Below the pieces are notes generated by a model. The model had not been told where the DNA came from. It worked only from the letters and a program-made list of their open reading frames with translations, and made no database searches. Below are positions 23,541-35,120 of a stretch of DNA of 64,000 nt, piece after piece. The translations under genes were made by a program, and so were the position numbers. The stretch lies in contig NW_020852797.1 in NCBI RefSeq assembly GCF_000972845.2, forward strand, positions 62,001 through 126,000. Direction: 5' to 3'. Position 1 is the stretch's first letter, and the number at the start of each line of letters is the position of its first letter. This DNA comes from Larimichthys crocea (taxonomy: Eukaryota; Chordata; Actinopteri; Sciaenidae).

Positions 23541-24475
23541 AAACCCGTTCTCATTCCCAACGCGTAAAATACAGACGATTTGTCACGCCCCTTGACGTCT
23601 GATACCGACGTAAAAGGTACCCTTCCGTGTCTGTATGAAACGCTCTGGGTTGTCCATTGACTCCAGTATAATCCATTTGCGCTGGTAAGAGACGCTCAGA
23701 GCAGAGCTCCAGCCGTCCATTCACTCCAATAATAATAATCCGACCACAGCGATACATGACGCTGCAAGCTACAATCTGATTAGACAACCGAGGACCCTCT
23801 GCCCGGAACTGTTTTTCTCACTATGTTAGGGATTTCTTTTATTGATATCATCAACGTTTCTCAGCACAAACACGCCAAAGTGTCACTGATAATTCAACAA
23901 TAAAATAGCTTCATGTTGTGGCCCTCAGTATGTTTTTTTTTCTCCTTCTAGCCTAAGAAATAAACTTTTATTTGTATGTTTTGGATTCTCCTTCTCCTTT
24001 CTCAGAGACAGGCCTAGTGACACATCCTGTTTGCTTCACACTGTGGTGCAATAACTGCTATTCTGCACAGAGCTTATCTAACACCAGGCAGCTGTTGCCG
24101 CATCCTGTTATCATTACAAAGCGCAGTTCAAAATAACACCTTTTGTTTCAACATTATTCTAAGCAAGCTTTAAGCATCAGTAGTCAAACTGCACATACTT
24201 TAAGATTCATATAAGCATTAAATGTATATTTCCACACTATGTTAAAGATTTCTTTTAATAATATCATCAACGTTTCTCAGCACAAACACGCCAAAGTGTC
24301 ACTGATAATTCAACAATAAGATAGCTTCATGTTGTGGCCCTCAGTATGTTTTTTTTCTCTTTCTAGCCTGAGAAATAAACTTTTATTTGTATGTTTTGGA
24401 TAGCGGAAAGGCCTACACTACTCATAAGGCTGGACCACCGACGATTTATGACGCCCCTTCACCTCTGATACACAA
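23541..24475 (-). repeat. Composite noncoding repeat, minus strand, two partial units
   Basis: Reverse-orientation copies of the repeat at 11,019-11,830 and 32,960-33,485. The right half runs 23,541-23,960 (from aacccgttctcattcccaa), and a second left half runs 24,225-24,475, ending in cgacgatttatgacgcccct. Between them lies 24,000-24,220, which is not recognised. Confidence 0.8.
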
Positions 24476-24508
24476 TACGTAATGCATCTTGGGAGTCGTA
24501 GTAAACGT

Positions 24509-25419
24509 ATGTTTCAAGTCAGGATCCTTCGACGAGAATTTCTCATCGTGACACGAGCCAGATCCCAGCCAAGTAAGTTGTGATAAACTCTGTGGGTAAT
24601 TTGCATGTTGACAGAACTATTAATCAGTTATAAAATATTTTGAGAGAGCAGTCTGTGTACCAAGAGAACTACCTGTGCAACAGTTTGTTTTTTTTCTTTT
24701 GTAATGTATTCACATGTGAAAGACACTAGCTAACGTTAGTACTAGTTTATATTAGCATTGTAGTTTTAAAGCAGTCTTTAAATAATGTTATATATTCTGT
24801 ACTATACTAAAAAATGTAATTGTATGCTTTTCTCGAACACCATACCTGATAATTCTCTTTCTCTTAATTCTAGACATTTTAGTATAACAAATACATATGT
24901 AAACATGTTATCAATATGAACACCAAGATTCTCATAAGAGCATACCTGAAGTGGTTAGCATCACCCTTGTACAAAGCTATATGTCACAGTACTAGGCTAT
25001 GCTATGCGCTACAAAGTCAGAGAAGCAGTGTCATCAGAGGATTTAAGTTATTAGCTATCTGGAATTATACTCACACTCATTAATGTACAATGTAAAAAAA
25101 GCACTAAATCTCACACTACTTGTACTTATTGATTTGGGTCAGTGAGGGTGTCAGATGACTTATTTTATCCCAATATTTACAAGTTGTAACTTTGGTTTAA
25201 AAAAAATCTTAAGACATGCAAAAAAAAATCATTTTATGTTTATGTGTACTGTACAACCCTTTTTAATAAATATTTAATATTTTAAATTTTGCAGAATTAC
25301 AAGCTTCACTAGAACAACATTCACAAGCAGCTAAAAACGGGACACCAGCAGCTGGACCATCCTCTGTGGAAAATGTTGATGCTGGACCAGTCCCAGTCCG
25401 AGAGACTTCCCGGTTTTAA
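24509..25419 (+). CDS. Candidate two-exon micropeptide gene
   Basis: Exon 1 ends at 24,572 at a GTAAGT donor; exon 2 is 25,295-25,419 after TTTTGCAG. Joined from the ATG at 24,509, or the in-frame ATG at 24,482, the frame stays open and gives 62 or 71 residues, starting MFQVRILRREFLIV and ending VPVRETSRF. A polyadenylation signal AATAAA follows at 25,679. Upstream, 24,484-24,502 resembles an inverted ZNF143 promoter site, which would place transcription start here and favour the second ATG. I do not recognise the protein. The chance that two short open exons join in frame is not small, so this is tentative. Confidence 0.3.
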
Positions 25420-25785
25420 CCTGTGCCTGCCTGACTATCCATAAGCGTTTGTACTTGATTGATCTACACTAATTCAGCCACTGAATCTGCATTTGGCTCC
25501 AATTCCTCATGTTCCTGAGAAAAAGGAACATACTACCTGATACTACCTGGTCTTGCTGCCTTCCTGATGTTTACGTTCTTTTAAAATCCTAACAGCTCAA
25601 TGTCTAACAGCTCCTTTATATATGCAAATTGTATGTCTTTCTGAATTAATTGTTTGTTTATATCATGTCTTTCAGGGAAATAAAGACATTAAAGTGAAGT
25701 GGAAGCCCTGCGCAAAATGGTAGATGTTTATATTGTTGAAAATAGTTATCACATCAATTTGAATTTATGCATTTGGACTAAAGTA

Positions 25786-25939
25786 GATTGGGAGCCAGAA
25801 CTTTCAGCTATCAAGCTTCTTTTCTGTGGAACAAACTACCATTCAGGGTTCAGGAGGCAGACACGGTCAACACTTTTAAGAGTAGTAGTTATGCTGCTAT
25901 AGGACTAGACTGCCTTCTTTCTTTCTTTCTTTCTTTTTT

Positions 25940-26007
<68 letters not shown>

Positions 26008-26535
26008 TATAAACATACATGTCTCATTAATGCATGTCACTAACTAAACTTCTTCCCTGGAGTTTCTGTGCTCTCTCGTCCAGCAGGTTCTTGTGGATCG
26101 TGGCTGCTGCTGTGGTCCTGCATGACGTCAACTACACATATTACTACTGTCATTATTGTTACCATATCTCCATTACAGTTTATAGTTAGTTAATGATTTG
26201 CTGCTGCTATGCATCTGTGTCTCTCTATCTCTATCACAGGTTCCACTGCTACTGTAATCATTTTATCATTCATTGTGATTCATTGTCATTTTATAAGTCA
26301 TTGTAATTGTACAATATGTTTGTGTTGATTTGTCCTGTACACGTGACATCCATTGCACGTCTGTCTGTCCTGGGAGAAGGATCCCTCCTCTGTGGCTCTT
26401 CCTGAGGTTTCTTCCACCTTTTTTCCCTGTAAAAGGTTTTTTGTGGCAAGTTTTTCCTCACTCGAACCGAGGGTCTAAGGACAGAGGGTGTCACTCTCTG
26501 TACAGATTGTAAAATTTGATTTGATTTGACTAATT
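25786..26535 (+). mobile_element. L2 LINE 3' end, 5' truncated
   Basis: Starts in the last codons of ORF2 ([22 protein letters not shown]), runs through a (CT)n tract at 25,930-26,000 and the 3' untranslated region (gtcctgggagaaggatccct, ggtttcttccacctttt), and ends in ttgatttgattt copies. It matches the minus-strand L2 at 38,559-39,480. Confidence 0.85.
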
Positions 26536-26631
26536 TGGATTAAAATGAAATTGTATAAAGCATGACATGAATATAGAAGATATTTCAACCTAGATATTCT
26601 TATGTCAAAACCTAACTTCCTTTTAACCTAT

Positions 26632-26676
<45 letters not shown>

Positions 26677-27240
26677 TTGTTGTTGTTGTTGTTGTTTTCT
26701 TTTCCTGACAGTGGCAAAGTCTGGGATGACACATGGGAACCTGCGCAAGCTTATCTGTAAAACAGCCCACCACAGGTTGCAGAGTTGGCACCACAAGTTC
26801 CCAGTTCAAAGTTCAACATGTTGAAATTCACAATAGAAATAAAGTTAAAGTTCATCATAAAAGTTCAGAATAAAATATTTAATACACGTTTCAGTCAGTG
26901 TCAGTCTCTGTTTCACTCTATAACTGGCTTAAGTACATAAAACATCTATGAATCCAATAGATCAATAATATCTCACGTAATGTGTTCACAGCTCTTGATA
27001 TCTCACATTTGTGGTCTACTTCTCATTACACACATACACACACACACGGAAAAAAAATAATAGAATCAAAATAGGACAATTAAATATTTGGCTGTGTAAG
27101 TACACAGTATAAGTAGGGTAGTAAAACATCAGTTTAGGAAGTCTATTGATCAAATGTTGATCTTAGAAAAATTATAGAGGAACATAGAGATAACATCATC
27201 TGAATAGTTTAACATCTTGTGTGCTGATGAAGGCTTGAAT
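26536..27240. other. Intergenic with (GT)n and (GTT)n tracts
   Basis: A (GT)n tract at about 26,634-26,674 followed directly by (GTT)n to 26,696. No coding region recognised. Confidence 0.5.
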
Positions 27241-27329
27241 GGATCATTTATTTAACTCGATCAATAGTTTCATATCTATGACAATAATTTGATAGGTTAA
27301 ACAAGGTTGGTTTAGGCCTGGCAATAGAG

Positions 27330-28560
27330 CATGCCTCCTGATAAGTATACTCAAATTTCAGACCCCTGCCTCAAAGCGCTGATGAGTTTATCCCAAAAAG
27401 GTGTTAAAGCCTTAACTAGTAGGCCTCATTGAGTACAGAACGGCTGACCTCTGACCCTTCCCAAGGGGCCACGGGTCTGAAACTCAGCACAGTGATTGTG
27501 GCCCACGTCCCGATACGCATACTCAAATTTCAGCCCCCTGCCTCAAAGCTTTGATGAGTTATCAGGAGATAGTGACCGGAAAAGAAGAGGGTCAGATTTG
27601 GGGGACTCACTAAAAAAACATCTTTTTGGCCGCCGCGCGGCAGCCTTTGACCCCAGGGGCCCCAGATTTGGAACAGAGGGTCCCCCGGGGGCCCTGAATA
27701 ATGAACCGGTGAAAAAAAAACACAAGTCCAGTAGAATTTTTTTTGCTTTTGGATTCCTGAGCATTGGAGTCCTGTCAGAATCATGCAGTCTTATGCCCTC
27801 TGACCTGCGTGTAGGTTTTGGAGGACATGTGTTTCTACAAGTCACACGGGTCTGAAATTTTAATATGTTGTTCAGGGGCATGAGACGAGTGGATAGACGT
27901 TGGTCCGGTCCACATCGGCCCAGTACTTTTCGATGGGCGGGGACGAGAAAGGACGCCATTACACAAATCTGTGCTCTCGCCGCCACCACAAAAATGCACC
28001 GAACTGCATGAAACTCACTGTGCTATTCTAAATGGAGGTCTGGGTCAGGCTCCCAAAGTCCCAACTCTGTAGGCCTTCTAGAAAGCTAACTAGCTCTACA
28101 GTGATGGGATTGTGATGGGACCAAAAATACCAGCAGAAGGCTCCACGGCGTACGACAGTCAAATTTCAGCCTCCTGCCTCAAAGCGTTGAGTTATTCCCA
28201 AAAAGGTGTCCAGAACGGGTGAACTCTGACCTTTCCAAAGGGGGTAGGGGGGTGAAAATGGGGGCCCTAATCAGACCCTGCGTCCTGATACACATACTCA
28301 GATTTCAGCCTCCTGCCTTAAAGCGCTGATGAGTTATTCACAAACCAAACAGGTGTTTTTAAGCCTGAACTACTAGGCCTCGTTAAGTACAGAACGGCTG
28401 ACCTCTGACCCTCCCGAAGGGCGCACGGGTCTGAAACTCAACACCGTGGTCGACCATGCTGTCCCAATGCGGGGGTGCGGATTTCAGGCCCCTATCTCAA
28501 AGCGTTGATGAGTTATCAGGGGATATGGCCTTGACCTTGGGGTCAGCTTGACATGTTCAT
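27330..28560. repeat. Long-period degenerate noncoding repeats
   Basis: A block containing tactcaaatttcagccccct and ctcaaagcgctgatgagtta recurs at about 27,348, 27,520, 28,160, 28,295 and 28,475. A second block with gtacagaacggctgacctct follows two of them (27,434 and 28,395). Units are separated by unequal distances and diverged. The open frames across the block are not supported. Confidence 0.7.
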
Positions 28561-29043
28561 TTTGGGAGCCTTTTTTGGGCGACCTCTAAAGGAGGAGGTC
28601 AGAATGGGGTAAGCTTTGCTTCAACCTAAAAGTGCGGGTGGGTCATTTTTGGGTCACCGTAATGTGGCTCATATGTTTTGTGACTGTCAATTCACCAGTG
28701 TGATGGCATGCTTTTTAATAAAACACACCCTAACAAATATGTCAATTCGACTTTGATGATTTCTTCGACAAAACACTGAACAAAACTCACATGGTGAGTG
28801 TGCTGCATGGTGCTTTTGTGATCCTTTGAGCAGCCCAGAAAGCTTTCCATGATACAATTGTTACTGTATATGAATATATACACAGTACAGATCCAGCGTA
28901 AACTGCACACAGGGAATTCCATTTTTCCTTCTCAAAAGGTCTGTTGATAACAAGGTCTAAAAACAGACATAAAAAGAACATTAAACAGAGAAGTGATTAA
29001 CTTTTTATTTTATCAGTCATAATATCAATGGTGACACACACTG

Positions 29044-32000
29044 TCAATCTTCATCAGAAGTACTGAAGTCACTCTCAGCAGCATCCTCTGAATTTTCCTC
29101 CTCCTCCTCGTCCGTTTCCAGGAGTGGGTGGACACACACACGCAGTGTGCCAGTAAGCTAGTTATAGCTTAAAGATCCAGTGTCCTGGCCCGGCCCTTAA
29201 AGGCGCCTCACAGCCATCACCTTCTCAACGACCTCTCTTTTTGTCTTAGGGTCTGCAGCAGCTACAGTTTATCATCAGAAGGGAAAACATAGATTATGAT
29301 TCAAGATCAGAAATTCCAACCACTGCTCAGATACTGGGTATTTGGTTAAACAGGATACATTTGAAATGTTTTAAAATGAAGAGCTTACGTTCACTTGTGT
29401 TCTGCCAGGGCCATACATCGGTCTGGATGAGGGCATCACTGGACATAATTTGCTTTGACGGTTCAGCTAGCTTGTTGTAATCGTCGACAGCAGCCACCAA
29501 GCGTTTTTTCTCATCCAAGATGACCTTGTGAATCCTATGTCGCCTCTTGTTGCTATCTGTAAATAATCATAAAAAAAGGTTCTTGTTTGCAAGAACATGC
29601 ATCACATCCAGCTCAAAACAAACAAGGATCCGATTTTATTCGGTTTACAAAGCTGCTGTACATGTACCATATACATTTACAAACTGTAAAGGTATCAAAC
29701 TGTCTATTTCAAGGAAACTGACGTACCAGTTTGCCTGTAAAGATTTTGTTTTTTAAACTCTGATGACGACAAGCTCCTCTATTCGTGCCTGCAGTGCTCC
29801 AAGGCTGCCATCAGTTTGATCCATTTCTATGTGAGAATAACATTAAGAGTACAGTAAGAGTAAAGTACATAAAACTCACAGCAATCAGTCTTTTTTTTTT
29901 TAGAACTTTTTATTTATTCACACAATTTTAACACATGAAGATGTACATAAAATTATATTAATCTCAGTTACAGTCATTCAAATCAACATCATTGCATACC
30001 CATATATATATACACACACAATACCTTTTCCCAGCAACCTTTACGCTGATACATATAGTGTTCCATGAAATACTCCTGCTACATCCCTTATAGTCAAATA
30101 ATGCAGGTAATTCACTTAACAATCACAAACATTGATCGTTACTGAGATAAGAAAAGGAATTAAACTAATTTTACAATAATAATAATAGACATCCAAAATA
30201 ACTTCACTCCAAAAATTAACAGAAATTAAAATGAAAAAGAAAAAGAAAAGAGGTGCTTAGTGTTCTGATATCATCCTTGTTATTGGTTCCCATCTTCTTT
30301 CAAATTTTCCCAGTTTCAGTTGCAATCTTGCTGTAGTTTTTTCCATAGTAAATACCTTCTTTACTCTGTCTCTCCACTGCGTTATATTGGGGGGTTGTGG
30401 TTTCAACCAAGAGGTTGTGATCATTTTCCTTGCTATCAGAAGCAAGACTTTCAGCAAGTAGTTGTGTTTTCTGTCAGTTAAAGCCTCAGGTATTATACCC
30501 AGTATGTATAGGCTTAGCTCAAAGCGTGTATCTATACCCAGAACTTTCTTTATTTCTTGTTGTATAGATTTCCAGAAATTTAGGAGTTTTGGGCAATCCC
30601 AAAATATATGAGTGAAATCACCCACTTTCCCACAACCCCTCCAACACAAATCAGATGTATTACTAAACTTTGAGGTAATAGAAGGGGTGTTAAAATAACG
30701 CATCCTTACCTTCCAGTCAAACTCCCTCCATGTTGGACTGTTGGTTAATTTATGTCCAGATCTGAATGTTTCCTCCCAATCATCGTCTGTTATTATTATG
30801 TTAGCTTCCAATTCCCACCTCTCTTTGACATCCATATTATTAACACTTAATTCATATTGTATTGCTTTGTACAATTTTGAAATAAGCCCTTTCTTTGATT
30901 CTCCCTCTGAATATGACATAAGCAATTTTTCAACTTTGGTCGGTTCTTTGCATATTTTTTCCCACTCACTATGTTTCTGGAGATAGTGTCTTAGTTGCAA
31001 ATATTTATAAAAATCAGTATTCGGTAAGTTAAATTCCCGTTTGAGTTGGTCAAATGATTTCAAAATCTGCCCCTTAAAAATTTGTCCTATAAATATTAAC
31101 CCTGTTTTTGTCCATTTCTCGAATCCTGTGTCCATTGTACATGGTCCAAAATCTGGGTTTTGAGCAATTTTTGTTGCCCTGCTCACAGAGCTTGATATAT
31201 TTAATTTCTTTTGCATTGTCGACCATATTTTCATTGTTCAGATAATGCATTCATTTTGAATCTTAAATTTGTTTTGCATCATCTTAGACATAAATGGTAA
31301 TGATTCCAAATGCACCTTTGGACAAGCCCTTTGTTCCATCTCCACCCATATTGTATTTTTATCTTTAGTCATCCATAATATGACCGCTCTAAGTTGAGCC
31401 GCCCAATAATAGTTCTTTAGATTTGGAAGATTTAAACCTCCCTTATCTTTGGAGGCTAGGAGTGTTTTATATTTAATTCGTGCTTTCTTGTTTTGCCATA
31501 AAAACTTTGCTATACATTTGTCCAACATAGTAAAGGTGGAGCCAGGGACCATAATTGGTAGAGATTGAAATAAGAATAATAACCTTGGCAAGATATTCAT
31601 TCTTATTATTTCTACCCTCCCAATGAAAGTCAGGGGTAAAATCTCCCATCTATCCATATCCTTCTTAATTTCCTTTATTAATTTCCCATAATTTGCATCA
31701 TACAACTGTGAAACATGTGGTGTAATAATTACACCCAGATATCTGAACCCCCTGTCCGTCCATTTAAAATCAACCTTTTCTTTCAGCTCTGCTGGGCAAT
31801 TACCTGCGACCATCATAGCAGCTGATTTGCTTTCGTTGGTCAGATAGCCTGAGAGTTCTCCATATTCTTTGAGATTTTCCAAGAGAGCTGGTACCGATAG
31901 GGATGGGTTGTTCAGAAGTACAAGTAAATCGTCCGCGAATAAAGATACTTTATGTTCCACCCCTCCTTCATCCCTTATTCCCAATATTTGAGTGTTTTGC

Positions 32001-32954
32001 CTTATTGCTTCAGCCAGTGGCTCAATACTTACGGCAAACAATAGTGGACTCAAACAATCCCCTTGTCTCACTCCTCTCTTGAGGAAGAAAAAATCAGTCT
32101 TTTAAGCAGAATTTCAAGGGATATAGTAAGTTATATTAAACAGTAAATATTAAAACAGTAATCAAATGTTAATGGAGCCAATTTCACAGAAAAAATATAT
32201 ATATTCAGTAATAAAAATTAGGTTTGAGAAGCTGGACATGCTGTAGAAATGTGCTAATGGGGGTACCAAAGTCAACTTTTACCCTCTACAATAAATTGTG
32301 AGTGTTCCCTCTTGTAGTAGTGTTTAACTACATCACTTTTAAAAATAATAATGTTACCTCCATATCCTGAAGGAGTTCTTGGCACCCTGAAGTGCTTCCT
32401 CCAATTCAAGATCCTCTGAATCACTCTTTTTTCAAACTAAAGAGGAAAGAGATTTTGATAGAACTCAGTGACACAAAGAAACACAAAACACATAAATAAA
32501 GCAATCCAAATGATTTTCACTGTTTGCGCTCAGTTCAACAATGTTAGCAATTAACGTTAGCATTATGGGTTTGTACAGAGCTAGCAGAAGTAGAAAACTG
32601 CTTTTTAACATTACACACCATGCGATGCTATTTGCGCCAGGGCATACAATATTAGCAACGTGCAACTCCTTTAATGTTTGTAATAAATTAAATCCATCAT
32701 CGGTGGATTAAAGAGCTAATGCTACAGTAGCCACGTGCAGTCGTAAGCTTACTCTACCGAGCACACTGACGGTAGCCATTTTTAAATGCCTTAAACTGTT
32801 ACTTTGTGAGACTAGTGAATCAAGGTAATCTCTTTCTAAAACACTCACTTTCTCAAAGTTTTTTTTTTTTTTTTTTAAATAAACATACCTGCGTTAGAAG
32901 CAATTTCCTCCTTCACCATCTTCACCTTCTGCTCATGCTCCGTTTTATGCAGAC
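29044..32954 (-). pseudogene. KDZ-transposase-like C-terminal exons
   Basis: Minus-strand exons with plausible splice sites: 32,889-32,954 (HKTEHEQKVKMVKEEIA), 32,358-32,436 (SDSEDLELEEALQGAK), about 29,760-29,826 (MDQTDGSLGALQARIEEL), 29,389-29,556 (NKRRHRIHKVILDEKKRL, then WPWQN), about 29,201-29,261 (KTKREVVEKVMAVRRL) and a last acidic one ending at 29,044 (ETDEEEEENSEDAAESDF). The middle exons resemble the C-terminal helical part of Kyakuja-Dileera-Zisupton transposases of fish. A UGA appears at the start of the second exon when joined in phase, and the RRL exon ends in a stop, so the gene is probably decayed or mis-spliced in my model. The catalytic part is not in the window. Confidence 0.5.
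29895..32091 (-). mobile_element. 5'-truncated L1-type LINE with 12-bp target duplication
   Basis: Reads on the minus strand from 32,091 inside the reverse transcriptase (GDCLSPLLFAVSIEPLAEAI, VSLFADDLLVLL with the FADD active site) through the C-terminal domain (GVIITPHVSQLYDANY, CWRGCGKVGDFTHIFWDCPK) to a stop near 30,257 and an A tail, seen as T's at 29,891-29,901. The flanking 12 bases aatcagtctttt occur at 29,883-29,894 and 32,092-32,103. The frame is open apart from one in-frame UGA at about 31,238. The element sits in an intron of the KDZ-like gene in the same orientation. The domain order fits the L1 clade. Confidence 0.85.
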
Positions 32955-32959
32955 CTGGG

Positions 32960-33485
32960 AAGATACCTTTTGCGTATCAGAGGTGAAGGGGCATGACAAA
33001 TCGTCGGTGGTCGAGCCTTATGGGTAGTGTAGGCCTTTCCGCTATCCAAAACATTAAAAAAAAAAGTTTATTTCTCAGGCTAGAAGGAGAAAAAAAAAAA
33101 ACACACACTGAGGAAACTATCTTATTGTTGAATTATCAGTGACACTTTGGCGTGTTTGTGCTGAGAAACGTTGATGATATCAATAAAAGAAATTCTTAAC
33201 ATAGTGAGAAAAACAGTTCCGGGCAGAGGGTCCTCGGTTGTCCAATGAGATTGTAGCTTGCAGCGTCATGTATCGCTGTGGTCAGATTATTATTATTGGA
33301 GTGAATGGACGGCTGGAGCTCTGCTCTGAGCGTCTCTTACCAGCGCAAACGGATTATACTGGAGTCAATTGACAACCCAGAGCTTTTTATACAGATGCGG
33401 AAGGGTACCTTTTACGTCGGTATCAGACGTCAAGGGGCGTGACAAATCGTCGGTATTTTACGCGTTGGGAATGAGAACGGGTTCG
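32960..33485 (+). repeat. Composite noncoding repeat, full-length unit
   Basis: The most complete copy of the family. It starts gcgtatcagaggtgaagggg followed by gacaaatcgtcggtgg and ends with ggtatcagacgtcaaggggc followed by gacaaatcgtcggtatttta, so the two ends carry about 35 bases of the same sequence in the same direction. Its left edge abuts an acceptor site of the KDZ-like gene. Confidence 0.8.
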
Positions 33486-34425
33486 GACTGGAGGGGGGGA
33501 CAAGGAGGAACAGATGCCTGCGAGCGGCAGGTGTGTCTTTGTGCTGAGTAGGACTCTCAGTGGCAACAGACTTGCTACAGGCCTACTTACAATATTTTTT
33601 AAATGGCTAAATATGTCAAAATACCATCATGCAGCAGAGATGTGTGGCACACACATCATATTAAACAGACTTAAAAATAAATATTATGTTAATGAGAACA
33701 ATGAGCATTCCATCTACTGTGACTTAAGTCAAAATAATTGCAGTTACATCAAAATCATGCCACCCTAAGAGAGTCCTCTAGAAGCATTAATACATCTACA
33801 ACATTAAGGAGCTTGCAGAAAGGTTACAAACATGCATTTTTCTAAATATGTACCCTTGTCATGAAATTGCAGAAAGTCCCTGTCACACAGACAACAGGTG
33901 AAACATGCGAGTCTGCATCTGAGGACATGTGGTGCCCCGTTCATGTTCAACCACAGTGAAGGCTAACTAACGGTTAGCTCACTTGGTCAAATTTGCTGTT
34001 CAGTCCTGGCAACAAACAACATAGATGTTTCATCATACATACTGCATTTCACAAAATCAATTAATTTGTTTGAGTAAGTTTCTAAACTTAAATTGCACTT
34101 ACCGTTGTAATGGGTGTGAAAACAGCACAGACTGAGATCAGAGTTGGAACAAAACAGACTGAGCAAACAGGGTTGCACAAATCCACAGCAGGTGAAGGAA
34201 GAAACATAGTTCTTTGTTACAACCTCTCTATTGCATGAAAGTCCATACACAGGAAATAGTCCAAACAGAGCCAGCCAAAATGCTCCATCTTTCTAGCAGA
34301 AATCTCCAGGGAGGAAATCCAGGCAAACAGGAGACAGGCATAGGAGTCCGGAGGTATCAGCAGTGAGGAGGCTTTGATAGAGATTTGAAGGTGGAGAAAG
34401 TGACACTGTTTTGAGGTCATTAACT
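33486..34425. other. No gene recognised
   Basis: Open frames here are short and lack recognisable motifs. The part from 34,230 may continue the L2-like fragment to its right, but I cannot support it. Confidence 0.35.
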
Positions 34426-34429
34426 AGTT

Positions 34430-35120
34430 TAGATTTTCAGCAGCTGTGAGCTTGGTGCACAGTGATTGGAGGGTATCATTCAACCATGGGTGAGATTGGT
34501 TGGATCCAGCCGGCCTCGTAGATAGAGGACACAGTTTGTCCAGACATGAGTTCAGAGTGGAGCAGAGTGAGGCAGTGGCATCATTACCTTCAGAAAGGAG
34601 AATGTGCTGAGCGGAGGTAGAGCAGAGGCAACAATAGAGAAGTGGGTTGGAGATAAGTTGTTCTGACAGTGACATTAAACTGGACAAAAAAGTGATCTGA
34701 TAGGTGGAGAGGTGTTACCACCATGGCATCTGTGGCACACAGATGCCATGGTTGTAACAGTTTTGAGCAAGTTTTGAGTAAGAATCAAGTCAAGCTTTTT
34801 GCCAGTTTTGTGAGTAGGAGGACTGTGGACCACCTGGAGGTTGAAGGAATGTATCAATGACATAAAGTCTGCTGAGTCTGGACTGTCTAAGTGGATGTTC
34901 ATGTCACCCAGGATGAGCCATAATCAGGGATGCATGACAGCAGGGTATCTAGCTCATTCATAAAGCTACCCAGTTGGCCTGGTGGACGGTAAATGACAAC
35001 AACGTAGGCCTTAACTGGGGACATTACTGCAATGGTGTGATATTAGAATGTGTCATAATTGGTGAAATGCGACAGTAGAGTGAATTTCTATTTGTTGGAA
35101 ATTAGCAGGCCAGGCCTGTT
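34430..35120 (-). mobile_element. Diverged L2-like LINE endonuclease fragment
   Basis: On the minus strand: NIHLDSPDSADFMSLIHSF, VVHSPPTHKTGKKLDLILTQ and, further on, SHPWLNDTLQSL, in the order seen in LINE apurinic endonuclease domains and the linker behind them. It is a lineage different from the L2 copies elsewhere in the window. The frame is broken at about 34,680, next to a strong hairpin at 34,713-34,759. Confidence 0.6.
34713..34759. repeat. Long hairpin inside the L2-like fragment
   Basis: Arms of 22 bases with one mismatch around the loop gca (34,735-34,737). The central part ccatggcatctgtg / cacagatgccatgg is perfect. It probably arose as a local inverted duplication. Confidence 0.85.

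Noticed and set aside
27496..27989. Open frames of 119 and 148 codons on both strands
   Set aside because: They lie in the noncoding long-period repeat and show no conserved motif.
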